Shown here piece by piece: positions 39,930 through 52,982 of a DNA stretch of 64,000 bases. A program made the translations under genes and the position numbers. The stretch is taken from positions 2,790,001 through 2,854,000 of the forward strand of contig OY755171.1 of the NCBI GenBank assembly GCA_963576735.1. Reading direction: 5' to 3'. The notes under the pieces are model-generated. The model was given only the letters and a program-made list of their open reading frames with translations, was not told the origin of the DNA and made no database searches. This DNA is from Bedellia somnulentella (Eukaryota > Arthropoda > Insecta > Lepidoptera > Bedelliidae). Each line of letters begins with the position of its first letter. Position 1 is the first letter of the stretch.

Positions 39930-42900
39930 TGTAGCATAATTGAGTTCTCCTCAGATTTGTTACTCCTTAGTGTATGAAGTTCCAATTCAGCTCCTGCCAG
40001 TTGTGCTTTTAACAATTGTATCTCTTGAAGTGCTGCTTCATGAAAATCATAACTATCTTGGTGCAAACTAACATCTCTTTGCAGGGCCATCCTTTGGGCT
40101 ATGCTATCTTGTAGCTCTGCGTCCATATCAACAAGTTGTTTCCTTAAACAAGAATTGGTTTTAATAATATTGTTAATTTCTTGCTCACTATCCTCGCGTT
40201 CCTCTAACAATTTAATGATATTTTCTTTTGATTTTTTTAATTCTAAAAGGGCTGAATTTAACTTCTTTTCTAAATTACTAATAGTTTCACTGCGAGTATG
40301 CATTTTAACTATTTCTGAGCTAATGGTACTTGATATTGTGTAACTAGGTTTTATTTACTAGATAACTTATTGACAAATTTAAGGTTATATTTTATGATAA
40401 GAGTATATCTAGGAAAATATAAGTAGATAAGAAGTGATGTGATTTGATTGTTTCGGTCTTTTCTCCGTGTGGTGCAGCGATACCGTCCTCCATGGCACTC
40501 AGCCACGGTACCAGTGCTTCGGTAACGTGGCCAAAGTCGACTGATAACACTCTGACTTGTATTAAGAGCTAAAGCCACAGTACCTTGCCGGGAACCAGCT
40601 TCTATCATTCCCACGGCTCTGAGCATTTCTTCCCGGTTTAAACGACGTCGCCGCTCCATAATAACGTTGGTTTTAATCAGTAGTAGGGAAACAGTAGCAC
40701 TAATAATGTTACAATATTCGGAACCAAAGCTTCGCTCTTATTATATTGTTCGCCGTTTGATCACCATATTTTCCTAAAACTCTTTCACAGCCGTATTGTG
40801 ACACAAGAACCCAACCATAATCAAACATAATGCATAAACAAAAACATGCTCCTTCCACACCCATTCATTGTAATGAAACGGGCTCAATGGCCCTTTTGCA
40901 CCCCTCGAGGAAAGCGTGAAAAGAGTGGCGGGCTACATCGATCGCCGCCACCGTTTTAAGCGAGCCAAGCGAGTGTAGCAAAGCTCCATTTACCCCCGAC
41001 TTTTGTATTAGGATTGTCATAGAATTCCTCCTAAACGGTTGATCCGATCACAGTCACTTTGCACGATGGTTCAAGATATCAAGGACAAGGTTTTAACGAA
41101 GAGAAAATTTGATATATGTTACCATATAGGAATAATCACCCTTGAAAGTTTCCCATGTTAGTCCATGGGATGAGTGTAAACACAACTCGCACGCGTTTAA
41201 AGAATTTTTCATTGTTCCAATGCAGCGAAGCTACGCTCTATTTTGTTTCACATCACAATTTTTTGTCGCTATTCCTCGTGTTCAGCTCTGTTTTATTTAT
41301 TTTTTATATTGGAAAATATACACGAGATTTTGTTCTTTAATTCGGTACCGGTAACATTATTTTAAACCAAGTAATACGTCAAAAAATCTGATTATTTTTT
41401 CTTCATAGAATTCCATTATAACTAAATCAAAATTACATTAATTTTTTCCATAGACTGATTGATTATCAAACAAAGATTTCTAGGTCTCAATTTCAAAAAT
41501 TGAGCACTAATGGGGTAAAAAGTTTGTTTGTAATTTATTCACTTGGGCAATAGGAAATATTAATGATTAAAGTGTTCAATGACATCGACGTCGACGTGGA
41601 TGCGGGCGCAAAGCAAGTATATAATTTTAGAGGACCGCCACAGCCCTTCACGGAATTTTCAAATATCTAAGATTTCTTAGTCACTGTTTATATTCTTTTA
41701 AAGTTGTGCAATTCTATTCATGAAACAATAATTACAATTGGTTGAGTGGTTTCGGAGCCTATTCAAAACAAATATATTAAATTTGCAGGTTTCCGCTTAA
41801 TCATATTAGTATTGACATAGGTTGTGTTTTCTGTATGTATATGTTACAGCCAAAATAATAAATCTGGATATTATATATACTGTCTAGCCATTATGTATAA
41901 TATCAGCTCAATATAGACATATCACTTTGTCACTTTGTCTATATCGAGCTTATATTATACAATATAGACAGTATATATAATATCCAGATTTATTATTTTG
42001 GCTGTAACATATACATTATTAGTTATAATGGAATGACACAAAATTAAGCACATTAACTAGCTATTTTATATAATATTTTATTTTCGAAGTTTTGGATAAT
42101 GCATTAAAACAAATAGATATTTGGGATCCATATTGGCTCACATAAAATATTGAATCATATTTGTTGTCTTTCTAACGATAATTCATAATAATCACTCTTC
42201 ATAATTTTATTTGTCATTTAAGGTGCTCGCTCCGCTGCGCTTCGCTCGCTCGTTTTATACATAACCTAACCTAAACTTTTTTTTTTGTCGTGCGGAAATC
42301 CTCCGGAAATCCGGCGGACCCATGAGGACTCTTACCGACTAAAACCCCACGGTGGCCATCTTCGGTGCTTTGATGCGGGATTGGTGAAAACGCCCGTGGC
42401 AGTCTACCTCCAATCCCGCGCACTACGCCTCTCGGCATCCATCTCGGGAGACTTGAACTCCTCCACTCCCCATTGTGCTTCCTCAGCGCCGCAGACGTTT
42501 GGGCCACAAGTTCCAAACGCCCGCTCCCCTTGAGGTTCTCCTTGCGGAGTAGCAGACTGCAACCCGCCGATCGCAGCCCACCACCTCACGGATTTTTAAC
42601 GAGGTTTTGACCTCGGATTTTTGCGGAATTTTTACTCCTCTTCCGATTTCTTATTCTTCCGGTCAAGTCTACACCACGGCAAGACCCTCGGCCCTGGAAG
42701 TGCAATACTGCCAGGGTTACGAGTTCCCCTCCCTCTTGCTCCCGCTCCCTCTCTACACCTCGAAAGGAAACGGGAGCAGCCCACCCCTTGATTTTTAACG
42801 AGGTTTTCTGCTCCGATTTTTTATAGAGGTTGACTCCTCGCGACCCGCCGGTGAAGGCAAAGCCCTCGGTCCCAGCAACAGCGAACTGCTGCTGGGGTTC

Positions 42901-44946
42901 CGATTTGCGTCGCATCCCCTGTCCCCCTCTCCTAATGAGAGGGATACTGGGAGCGACGATACCTCGGTGCATTAGCTTCACCCCGGGTGGTGGCCGACCC
43001 GAGGCTACTAAGCCCCCACGCCACGACAAGGCTGCACCGTGTGGGGGAACCTTTTTTTTTTTTTTTGTCGTGGGGAAATCCTCATGGATCCGACGTCACC
43101 CGGCGGGGTGACGAAGGTATGTCGGACTCTTACCGACTAAAACCCCACGGTGGCCATCTTCGGTGCTTTGATGCGGGATTGGTGGGAACGCCCGTGGCAG
43201 TCTACCTCCAATCCCGCGCACCACGCCTCTCGGCGTCCATCTCGGGGGACATGAAGTCCCCCACTCCCCTCTGTGCTTCCTCAGCACCGCAGACGTTTGG
43301 GCCACAAGTTCCAAACGCCCGCCCCCTCGAGGTTCTCCTTGCGGAGTAGCAGACTGCAACCCGCCGGTCGCAGCCCACCACCTCACGGATTTTTTAACGA
43401 GGTTTTGTCCTCAGATTTTTGCGGAAGGTTTACTCCTCTTCCGATTTTTTATAGAGGTTTACTCCTCGCGGTCAAGCCTACACCTCGGCAAGACCCTCGG
43501 CCCTGGTAGTGCAATACTGCCAGGGTTACGAGTTCCTCTCTTGCTCCCGTTCCCTCTCTACACCTCGAAAGGAAAACGGGAGCAACCCACCCCATGATTT
43601 TTAACGAGGTTTTCTCCTCCGATTTTTTATAGAGGTTGACTCCTCGCGACCTGCCAGTGACGGCAAGGCCCTCGGTCCCAGCAACAGCGGCTACAACTGT
43701 TGCTAGGCTTACGATTTGCGTCGCTTCCCCTGTCCCCTCTCCTACTAAGAGGGATACTGAGAGCGACGCCACCTCGGTGCATTAGCTTCACCCCGGGTGG
43801 CTAGTCCGGGGCTACTGAGCCCCCACGCCACGACAAGGCTGCACCGTGTGGGGGGTGTGGGGGAACCTAACCTAACTACATGTAACCTAACTTTTCTTCG
43901 CCTGCAGGGGGCTTTCTTGCAATAAGACTATTTTACATAGAAACGTTTTTTATTTCATTGTCAGCTAGACCGTACTATTGGTTTGGCTAACTATGACACG
44001 CTTTTATGAATAAAGTCCAGATAAAGTGATTAATTTATTACTTTGTCTATTGAATTTGGCATTTTAATTCATAATGACCAGTCATTATGTATAATATCTA
44101 TTTAATCACTATGACTGTAACATCGACACAACACATAACATACATCCTATAGCTGCGAGCATGGTCATGGATATAATGTAAGGCTTTGTTTAATTATTTA
44201 CGTCAGATTGTATTGATATAAATAAAAACAAAATTGCCGAATTATCTAGTGAAAGAAGAATTGGTGCTGCGACCGGTTCTCGTGAGTAAAATCTCCTTAT
44301 TTTTTTATTTATTTCTTTGAGAAACAAACGGTACACAATATTTCAAGCAACAGAAATATATAGAGAAGTTCTAGAGCTATAAAGTTTCTACCAATAGTTA
44401 CATAAATTAATAATATAGAATTAAGCTATTTTAAGGACTTATAAAATTTGAATAATTGTGTTTTTTCCAATTGTAGCATTTTAAATAATGAGCTATCATA
44501 TAGTGACAGTTAGAATAATTATTTATTTATTTGGATAAACAACAGCGATATGCTATATTAATCTTAAATATACATACATACATACATATACTCACGGCTA
44601 TAATAGGCATGATGACAAATTTTGAGAAACTATTCTATAATATTTGGAAATATATATTAATTATAATAAACATAATATTTCTGCGGAAAATTTAGGTTTA
44701 GTATTTAAAAAATATTTTTTAATTCATAAATTTAAAATTTGCACCAAAACGCGTCCAAGTGTCATGGCGTCGCTTGCTTACGTCACTAAAGAGAACAAGG
44801 AACATTGTGACCATTTGTGGCAGATTTCTGCCATTTTGGCAGATTTGGACCCAAAATTTAAGCTGTGGCATATTATGCTGACGATTTCAAAATGTGGCAG
44901 ATTTTGGCAGATATCAAAGGTTTTAATAAAATCATGCTAAGCTAAG
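39930..44946. repeat. Tandem unit 2 of 3 (5,017 bp)
   Basis: Repeats unit 1 base for base as far as I can read, including the GCTAAG filler at its right junction. It starts inside LINE ORF1 at TGTAGCATAATTGAG. Confidence 0.97.
39934..40303 (-). pseudogene. LINE ORF1 N-terminal fragment, unit 2
   Basis: The first 123 codons of the 495-residue ORF1, cut by the duplication junction. The last residues come from junction sequence. Confidence 0.9.
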
Positions 44947-47900
44947 TGTAGCATAATTGAGTTCTCCTCAGATTTGTTACTCCTTAGTGTATGAAGTTCC
45001 AATTCAGCTCCTGCCAGTTGTGCTTTTAACAATTGTATCTCTTGAAGTGCTGCTTCATGAAAATCATAACTATCTTGGTGCAAACTAACATCTCTTTGCA
45101 GGGCCATCCTTTGGGCTATGCTATCTTGTAGCTCTGCGTCCATATCAACAAGTTTTTTCCTTAAACAAGAATTGGTTTTAATAATATTGTTAATTTCTTG
45201 CTCACTATCCTCGCGTTCCTCTAACAATTTAATGATATTTTCTTTTGATTTTTTTAATTCTAAAAGGGCTGAATTTAACTTCTTTTCTAAATTACTAATA
45301 GTTTCACTGCGAGTATGCATTTTAACTATTTCTGAGCTAATGGTACTTGATATTGTGTAACTAGGTTTTATTTACTAGATAACTTATTGACAAATTTAAG
45401 GTTATATTTTATGATAAGAGTATATCTAGGAAAATATAAGTAGATAAGAAGTGATGTGATTTGATTGTTTCGGTCTTTTCTCCGTGTGGTGCAGCGATAC
45501 CGTCCTCCATGGCACTCAGCCACGGTACCAGTGCTTCGGTAACGTGGCCAAAGTCGACTGATAACACTCTGACTTGTATTAAGAGCTAAAGCCACAGTAC
45601 CTTGCCGGGAACCAGCTTCTATCATTCCCACGGCTCTGAGCATTTCTTCCCGGTTTAAACGACGTCGCCGCTCCATAATAACGTTGGTTTTAATCAGTAG
45701 TAGGGAAACAGTAGCACTAATAATGTTACAATATTCGGAACCAAAGCTTCGCTCTTATTATATTGTTCGCCGTTTGATCACCATATTTTCCTAAAACTCT
45801 TTCACAGCCGTATTGTGACACAAGAACCCAACCATAATCAAACATAATGCATAAACAAAAACATGCTCCTTCCACACCCATTCATTGTAATGAAACGGGC
45901 TCAATGGCCCTTTTGCACCCCTCGAGGAAAGCGTGAAAAGAGTGGCGGGCTACATCGATCGCCGCCACCGTTTTAAGCGAGCCAAGCGAGTGTAGCAAAG
46001 CTCCATTTACCCCCGACTTTTGTATTAGGATTGTCATAGAATTCCTCCTAAACGGTTGATCCGATCACAGTCACTTTGCACGATGGTTCAAGATATCAAG
46101 GACAAGGTTTTAACGAAGAGAAAATTTGATATATGTTACCATATAGGAATAATCACCCTTGAAAGTTTCCCATGTTAGTCCATGGGATGAGTGTAAACAC
46201 AACTCGCACGCGTTTAAAGAATTTTTCATTGTTCCAATGCAGCGAAGCTACGCTCTATTTTGTTTCACATCACAATTTTTTGTCGCTATTCCTCGTGTTC
46301 AGCTCTGTTTTATTTATTTTTTATATTGGAAAATATACACGAGATTTTGTTCTTTAATTCGGTACCGGTAACATTATTTTAAACCAAGTAATACGTCAAA
46401 AAATCTGATTATTTTTTCTTCATAGAATTCCATTATAACTAAATCAAAATTACATTAATTTTTTCCATAGACTGATTGATTATCAAACAAAGATTTCTAG
46501 GTCTCAATTTCAAAAATTGAGCACTAATGGGGTAAAAAGTTTGTTTGTAATTTATTCACTTGGGCAATAGGAAATATTAATGATTAAAGTGTTCAATGAC
46601 ATCGACGTCGACGTGGATGCGGGCGCAAAGCAAGTATATAATTTTAGAGGACCGCCACAGCCCTTCACGGAATTTTCAAATATCTAAGATTTCTTAGTCA
46701 CTGTTTATATTCTTTTAAAGTTGTGCAATTCTATTCATGAAACAATAATTACAATTGGTTGAGTGGTTTCGGAGCCTATTCAAAACAAATATATTAAATT
46801 TGCAGGTTTCCGCTTAATCATATTAGTATTGACATAGGTTGTGTTTTCTGTATGTATATGTTACAGCCAAAATAATAAATCTGGATATTATATATACTGT
46901 CTAGCCATTATGTATAATATCAGCTCAATATAGACATATCACTTTGTCACTTTGTCTATATCGAGCTTATATTATACAATATAGACAGTATATATAATAT
47001 CCAGATTTATTATTTTGGCTGTAACATATACATTATTAGTTATAATGGAATGACACAAAATTAAGCACATTAACTAGCTATTTTATATAATATTTTATTT
47101 TCGAAGTTTTGGATAATGCATTAAAACAAATAGATATTTGGGATCCATATTGGCTCACATAAAATATTAAATCATATTTGTTGTCTTTCTAACGATAATT
47201 CATAATAATCACTCTTCATAATTTTATTTGTCATTTAAGGTGCTCGCTCCGCTGCGCTTCGCTCGCTCGTTTTATACATAACCTAACCTAAACTTTTTTT
47301 TTTGTCGTGCGGAAATCCTCCGGAAATCCGGCGGACCCATGAGGACTCTTACCGACTAAAACCCCACGGTGGCCATCTTCGGTGCTTTGATGCGGGATTG
47401 GTGAAAACGCCCGTGGCAGTCTACCTCCAATCCCGCGCACTACGCCTCTCGGCATCCATCTCGGGAGACTTGAACTCCTCCACTCCCCATTGTGCTTCCT
47501 CAGCGCCGCAGACGTTTGGGCCACAAGTTCCAAACGCCCGCTCCCCTTGAGGTTCTCCTTGCGGAGTAGCAGACTGCAACCCGCCGATCGCAGCCCACCA
47601 CCTCACGGATTTTTAACGAGGTTTTGACCTCGGATTTTTGCGGAATTTTTACTCCTCTTCCGATTTCTTATTCTTCCGGTCAAGTCTACACCACGGCAAG
47701 ACCCTCGGCCCTGGAAGTGCAATACTGCCAGGGTTACGAGTTCCCCTCCCTCTTGCTCCCGCTCCCTCTCTACACCTCGAAAGGAAACGGGAGCAGCCCA
47801 CCCCTTGATTTTTAACGAGGTTTTCTGCTCCGATTTTTTATAGAGGTTGACTCCTCGCGACCCGCCGGTGAAGGCAAAGCCCTCGGTCCCAGCAACAGCG

Positions 47901-49957
47901 AACTGCTGCTGGGGTTCCGATTTGCGTCGCATCCCCTGTCCCCCTCTCCTAATGAGAGGGATACTGGGAGCGACGATACCTCGGTGCATTAGCTTCACCC
48001 CGGGTGGTGGCCGACCCGAGGCTACTAAGCCCCCACGCCACGACAAGGCTGCACCGTGTGGGGGAACCTTTTTTTTTTTTTTTGTCGTGGGGAAATCCTC
48101 ATGGATCCGACGTCACCCGGCGGGGTGACGAAGGTATGTCGGACTCTTACCGACTAAAACCCCACGGTGGCCATCTTCGGTGCTTTGATGCGGGATTGGT
48201 GGGAACGCCCGTGGCAGTCTACCTCCAATCCCGCGCACCACGCCTCTCGGCGTCCATCTCGGGGGACATGAAGTCCCCCACTCCCCTCTGTGCTTCCTCA
48301 GCACCGCAGACGTTTGGGCCACAAGTTCCAAACGCCCGCCCCCTCGAGGTTCTCCTTGCGGAGTAGCAGACTGCAACCCGCCGGTCGCAGCCCACCACCT
48401 CACGGATTTTTTAACGAGGTTTTGTCCTCAGATTTTTGCGGAAGGTTTACTCCTCTTCCGATTTTTTATAGAGGTTTACTCCTCGCGGTCAAGCCTACAC
48501 CTCGGCAAGACCCTCGGCCCTGGTAGTGCAATACTGCCAGGGTTACGAGTTCCTCTCTTGCTCCCGTTCCCTCTCTACACCTCGAAAGGAAAACGGGAGC
48601 AACCCACCCCATGATTTTTAACGAGGTTTTCTCCTCCGATTTTTTATAGAGGTTGACTCCTCGCGACCTGCCAGTGACGGCAAGGCCCTCGGTCCCAGCA
48701 ACAGCGGCTACAACTGTTGCTAGGCTTACGATTTGCGTCGCTTCCCCTGTCCCCTCTCCTACTAAGAGGGATACTGAGAGCGACGCCACCTCGGTGCATT
48801 AGCTTCACCCCGGGTGGCTAGTCCGGGGCTACTGAGCCCCCACGCCACGACAAGGCTGCACCGTGTGGGGGGTGTGGGGGAACCTAACCTAACTACATGT
48901 AACCTAACTTTTCTTCGCCTGCAGGGGGCTTTCTTGCAATAAGACTATTTTACATAGAAACGTTTTTTATTTCATTGTCAGCTAGACCGTACTATTGGTT
49001 TGGCTAACTATGACACGCTTTTATGAATAAAGTCCAGATAAAGTGATTAATTTATTACTTTGTCTATTGAATTTGGCATTTTAATTCATAATGACCAGTC
49101 ATTATGTATAATATCTATTTAATCACTATGACTGTAACATCGACACAACACATAACATACATCCTATAGCTGCGAGCATGGTCATGGATATAATGTAAGG
49201 CTTTGTTTAATTATTTACGTCAGATTGTATTGATATAAATAAAAACAAAATTGCCGAATTATCTAGTGAAAGAAGAATTGGTGCTGCGACCGGTTCTCGT
49301 GAGTAAAATCTCCTTATTTTTTTATTTATTTCTTTGAGAAACAAACGGTACACAATATTTCAAGCAACAGAAATATATAGAGAAGTTCTAGAGCTATAAA
49401 GTTTCTACCAATAGTTACATAAATTAATAATATAGAATTAAGCTATTTTAAGGACTTATAAAATTTGAATAATTGTGTTTTTTCCAATTGTAGCATTTTA
49501 AATAATGAGCTATCATATAGTGACAGTTAGAATAATTATTTATTTATTTGGATAAACAACAGCGATATGCTATATTAATCTTAAATATACATACATACAT
49601 ACATATACTCACGGCTATAATAGGCATGATGACAAATTTTGAGAAACTATTCTATAATATTTGGAAATATATATTAATTATAATAAACATAATATTTCTG
49701 CGGAAAATTTAGGTTTAGTATTTAAAAAATATTTTTTAATTCATAAATTTAAAATTTGCACCAAAACGCGTCCAAGTGTCATGGCGTCGCTTGCTTACGT
49801 CACTAAAGAGAACAAGGAACATTGTGACCATTTGTGGCAGATTTCTGCCATTTTGGCAGATTTGGACCCAAAATTTAAGCTGTGGCATATTATGCTGACG
49901 ATTTCAAAATGTGGCAGATTTTGGCAGATATCAAAGGTTTTAATAAAATCATGCTAA
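44947..49957. repeat. Tandem unit 3 of 3
   Basis: Differs from units 1 and 2 at two or more sites that I noticed: near 45155 (a G to T change, Gln to Lys in ORF1) and near 47168 (G to A). It continues without break into the rest of the MITE and flanking DNA, so it holds the original right edge of the duplicated segment. Confidence 0.97.
44951..45320 (-). pseudogene. LINE ORF1 N-terminal fragment, unit 3
   Basis: As in unit 2, with one Gln to Lys difference (near 45155). Confidence 0.9.
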
Positions 49958-50539
49958 TTTTAAATAAAAATGCATGAAAATGAACAATAAATAATTTAAG
50001 TAAGGTAATTAGAAAATATTTACTAGAAAATTTATTCCAAATCTGGCAACCTTTGTTCCTACGTCTTTGTTGACACCCAGCCCAGATTACACGGGGATTT
50101 CCCGCTTGATCTGTTGATACATAGATATTGTCATTTTATTATGGGCTTTAAGTGATAACTCATAGGGTTTAAAAATACGTTGTTTTTTGGTATTTATTTT
50201 TATGTTGGCATATTTTTGGCATTTTGTAACGTCGAGTGTGGCATACTCTGGCAGATTTTTCGTCAGCTTAATATGCCACAGCTTAAATATTGGGTCCAAA
50301 TCTGCCAAAATGGCAGAAATCTGCCACAAATGGTCACACTGACTCTAATGTGACGTCATGCGCTCTGATTGGCGTTCAACATTTCATGGCGGATTGCCGT
50401 ATTTAGCGATTTTATTTTATCGATTATAATATTCATCTTGCTTGAAAAGCAAAAGAATCAGAGTTTTAGAATTAGGAATTTTGTAATAATATACACACAA
50501 ATTATTTCAATGAAATTTACTTGTTGTCATCATGCCTAT
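49620..50539. mobile_element. Complete 920-bp inverted-repeat element inside a SINE-V copy
   Basis: Ends ATAGGCATGATGACAA / TTGTCATCATGCCTAT are perfect 16-bp inverted repeats. An inner inverted repeat of about 80 bp (49826-49905 with 50257-50335, built on TGGCAGATTTCTGCCATTTT) lies 205 bp from each end. The arms between are diverged. It splits family V sequence: the tail lies at 49577-49619 and the body at 50540-50758. No transposase. Confidence 0.75.
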
Positions 50540-50758
50540 CCTATTCCCTAGAAGGGGAAGCCAGAGCTAAGGAATTAGAAATTCCTCAACCACTTTTGGA
50601 AAGTTGAGTGGGGAAAAGATGGTAAAATAAAGGTTGTTGGTGATGGGTCTCCAACCGCATCGCCCATAAATCCCTTTAAAGCCCCAATACCGTTAGTCAC
50701 CTCTTACGTACACCCACAGGAAGAAATGGGGTAGTACTGTTCTAAGCCTACACAGCTT
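50540..50758 (-). mobile_element. Family V body, separated from its tail by the MITE
   Basis: TTCCCTAGAAGGGGAAGCC through CTAAGCCTACACAGC, minus orientation. Confidence 0.85.
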
Positions 50759-51359
50759 AACTTAAGGTTCCGAATCCACCACATATGTGCAAGCAAGTGT
50801 AGCGAGAAATTTGTCTTTTAAAAACCAATGGAAAAGGTTCATCCTTCCTTGCTCAATAAAGCGAATCTTATTTTTTGGTTCTGTGGATTTGCCACCTAAG
50901 AGCTTAGTGAAGCTGGAATGCTTGATATAAAAAGAGTTTTTAAAACAGTTTGACGGTGTGACTAAATGTAAAAATTGAGATATATAATGCTGTTCTTACA
51001 AAGACCAAAACGGTACACAAAAACTTAGTAAACCAGTGTGCGTGACATCTTTTTGTAAAATGAGATATTTTCTACATGACTTTGTATAATAAAACAATGT
51101 TAAAATAAAAAAATAAAAAATATATTTCATACATACATATTTTTTTCTTTTTAATTTGATGGATAACCCATATTTTTTTCTTTTGTAGATTAATTAAATG
51201 AAGGTGGTGTATCAATTTGCAAATTACAGTTCGAGCAAAAATTAATTTAAAGTTTTGAATACCAAATTTGTAGAAAATAAATAGGTACTAGTGATTTTTT
51301 AATGGCTGACGCCAAACCGCCCTTATGGTGTACGTGTATGATGTCGCCCATCGGAAATT
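50759..51359. other. No gene seen
   Basis: AT-rich spacer; nothing recognised. Confidence 0.35.
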
Positions 51360-51905
51360 TACCCATACCATTTACCCCCGACTTTTGCATTTCGTTGTGA
51401 TCGTACTCCTCCCAAACGGCTCAACTAAGAACCCTGATATTTTGCACGGTGGTCGAGGACTATGTCTATGTAAATTTTGATAAAAATCGGATGTACCACG
51501 GAGGAATAATCACCATTAAAAAATTACAATGTTAGTCTATGGAAAAATTACGTTAGTACAATGCCAGCGCGTGAAAATAGATTGGTGATTTTTCTAGAAC
51601 ATGTTTCCCAAAAATTTTTTGAACGAAAATTTTTTGAACATACCTTTTTTTTAAAGAATTTAGCTATTTAGATATGTTTTTTCAACAATAAAACTTTACA
51701 AAATCAGGACTGTAACTCCTTTGCAGTGTTGTGTAGAATCAATCACGCGTTTAGGTAAACCAACAAGTATATTCAATGAATCATAACAAATTGCATAGCA
51801 ACGCGTGTTGAGATTTTCGTAGACAAAATCGTTCAACGATAGCTAATATCTGAGAATCAGGCAATTGCTCGCTTCGCTCTTTTTATTGGCATTCGACGGT
51901 CCAAC
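51360..51905. mobile_element. Repeat family G copy
   Basis: Close relative of 18128-18790 with several internal deletions. Confidence 0.75.
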
Positions 51906-52154
51906 CTAGTTCTATGACGTTTGACAATCTATTGTTATAAACCATTTGATGAAATATTACCCAAGAACACTGTATTGACACAATCACTCGAGTTCATTAT
52001 TCACTAATCGTATGACATGTTTTTCAAAAGGTATTCTATTGACTGACAGAAGGCCAAATGAGAGTTTAAAAAAGTTGTAATTTATCGGCTATATTTCTTT
52101 AAACCAAGAGACATCATAGTTCTCCTCACTTTATTCTTGCAAAACAGCGATAGG

Positions 52155-52290
52155 CCTCCCCAATAACGTCAGAACACTGTCCAAGCAAAACGTGGGTACT
52201 CTGAATACCAGGTGACAATACTTGATGTTCTGATGTATTAGTTCCTCTGCCAACCCCTTCGGGATTATACGGTGTAGCATTTGAGTTTTA
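52155..52290 (+). mobile_element. Family T SINE, 3' part only
   Basis: Has GCGATAGGCCT, CAAGCAAAACGTGGGTACT and CTCTGCCAACCCCTTCGGG, then a decayed end. Confidence 0.7.
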
Positions 52291-52394
52291 ATAGAGAAAA
52301 AAAATTATCTATCAGCCAGCCTTACAGTGCTTAAAACTTCTAGTTCTATCTAAAATATAAAAACGAAACTGAAAATGAAACCTTTACAATCTTT

Positions 52395-52500
52395 TCCCCA
52401 TTCTACTTCCAAACGTGGCTGCGGAATTTATTATTCCGAAGCTCTGGTTACCCGTTCTAGCGATGCATACTACAAAGCCGTGAACTCATCTATGTATGTT
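52395..52500 (+). mobile_element. Degenerate family V copy
   Basis: CTTTTCCCCATTCTACTTCC to GCCGTGAACTCATCTATG. Confidence 0.6.
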
Positions 52501-52828
52501 CTCTGAATAACTAAGAACAAAACACAGTTAACCAAAGAATATAAATGAAATGAATCGAATAAAACCATACAACTTGGAAAAACCAGCTCCCGAAACTTTA
52601 TTTTGAGAGCGTAATAAAAAATGGTTGATTACTGAAAAACAATGCCTATAATAGAAAACAAGTAGTTGCTGAATTTTCCTTCTATCTATATAAGTAAGAC
52701 TACATGTGAAAGTGTATCGTATTTGTTTTTTGGCATCATAAGTAGTATTTGTCAAATCGTTAATAGTATTCAGCCTATGTACACAAATAAATAAATAACA
52801 TTTATTTTACAGTGAAGGAAAATTTAAG

Positions 52829-52982
52829 ATGGCTGTCATTATTCGGTATTTAGTACTCCTGTTAGTATCTACATCAATATCTGCGAATATCTTAAACGAC
52901 TTTCGGAAAGATCTGACTAAAGAGATAGCTGCCGCAGTCGACCCATTCATAGAAACGGTATTGAATCTGGTTGACTCACAGT
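52829..52982 (+). CDS. Lipase exon 1
   Basis: Start codon, signal peptide and NILNDFRKDLTKEIAAAVDP segment. Donor GTAAGT, phase 1. Confidence 0.85.

Noticed and set aside
34913..49957. Triple repeat as a CRISPR-like or transposon array
   Set aside because: Units are 5 kb, contain no common short repeat with unique spacers, and have non-homologous ends made of truncated elements.
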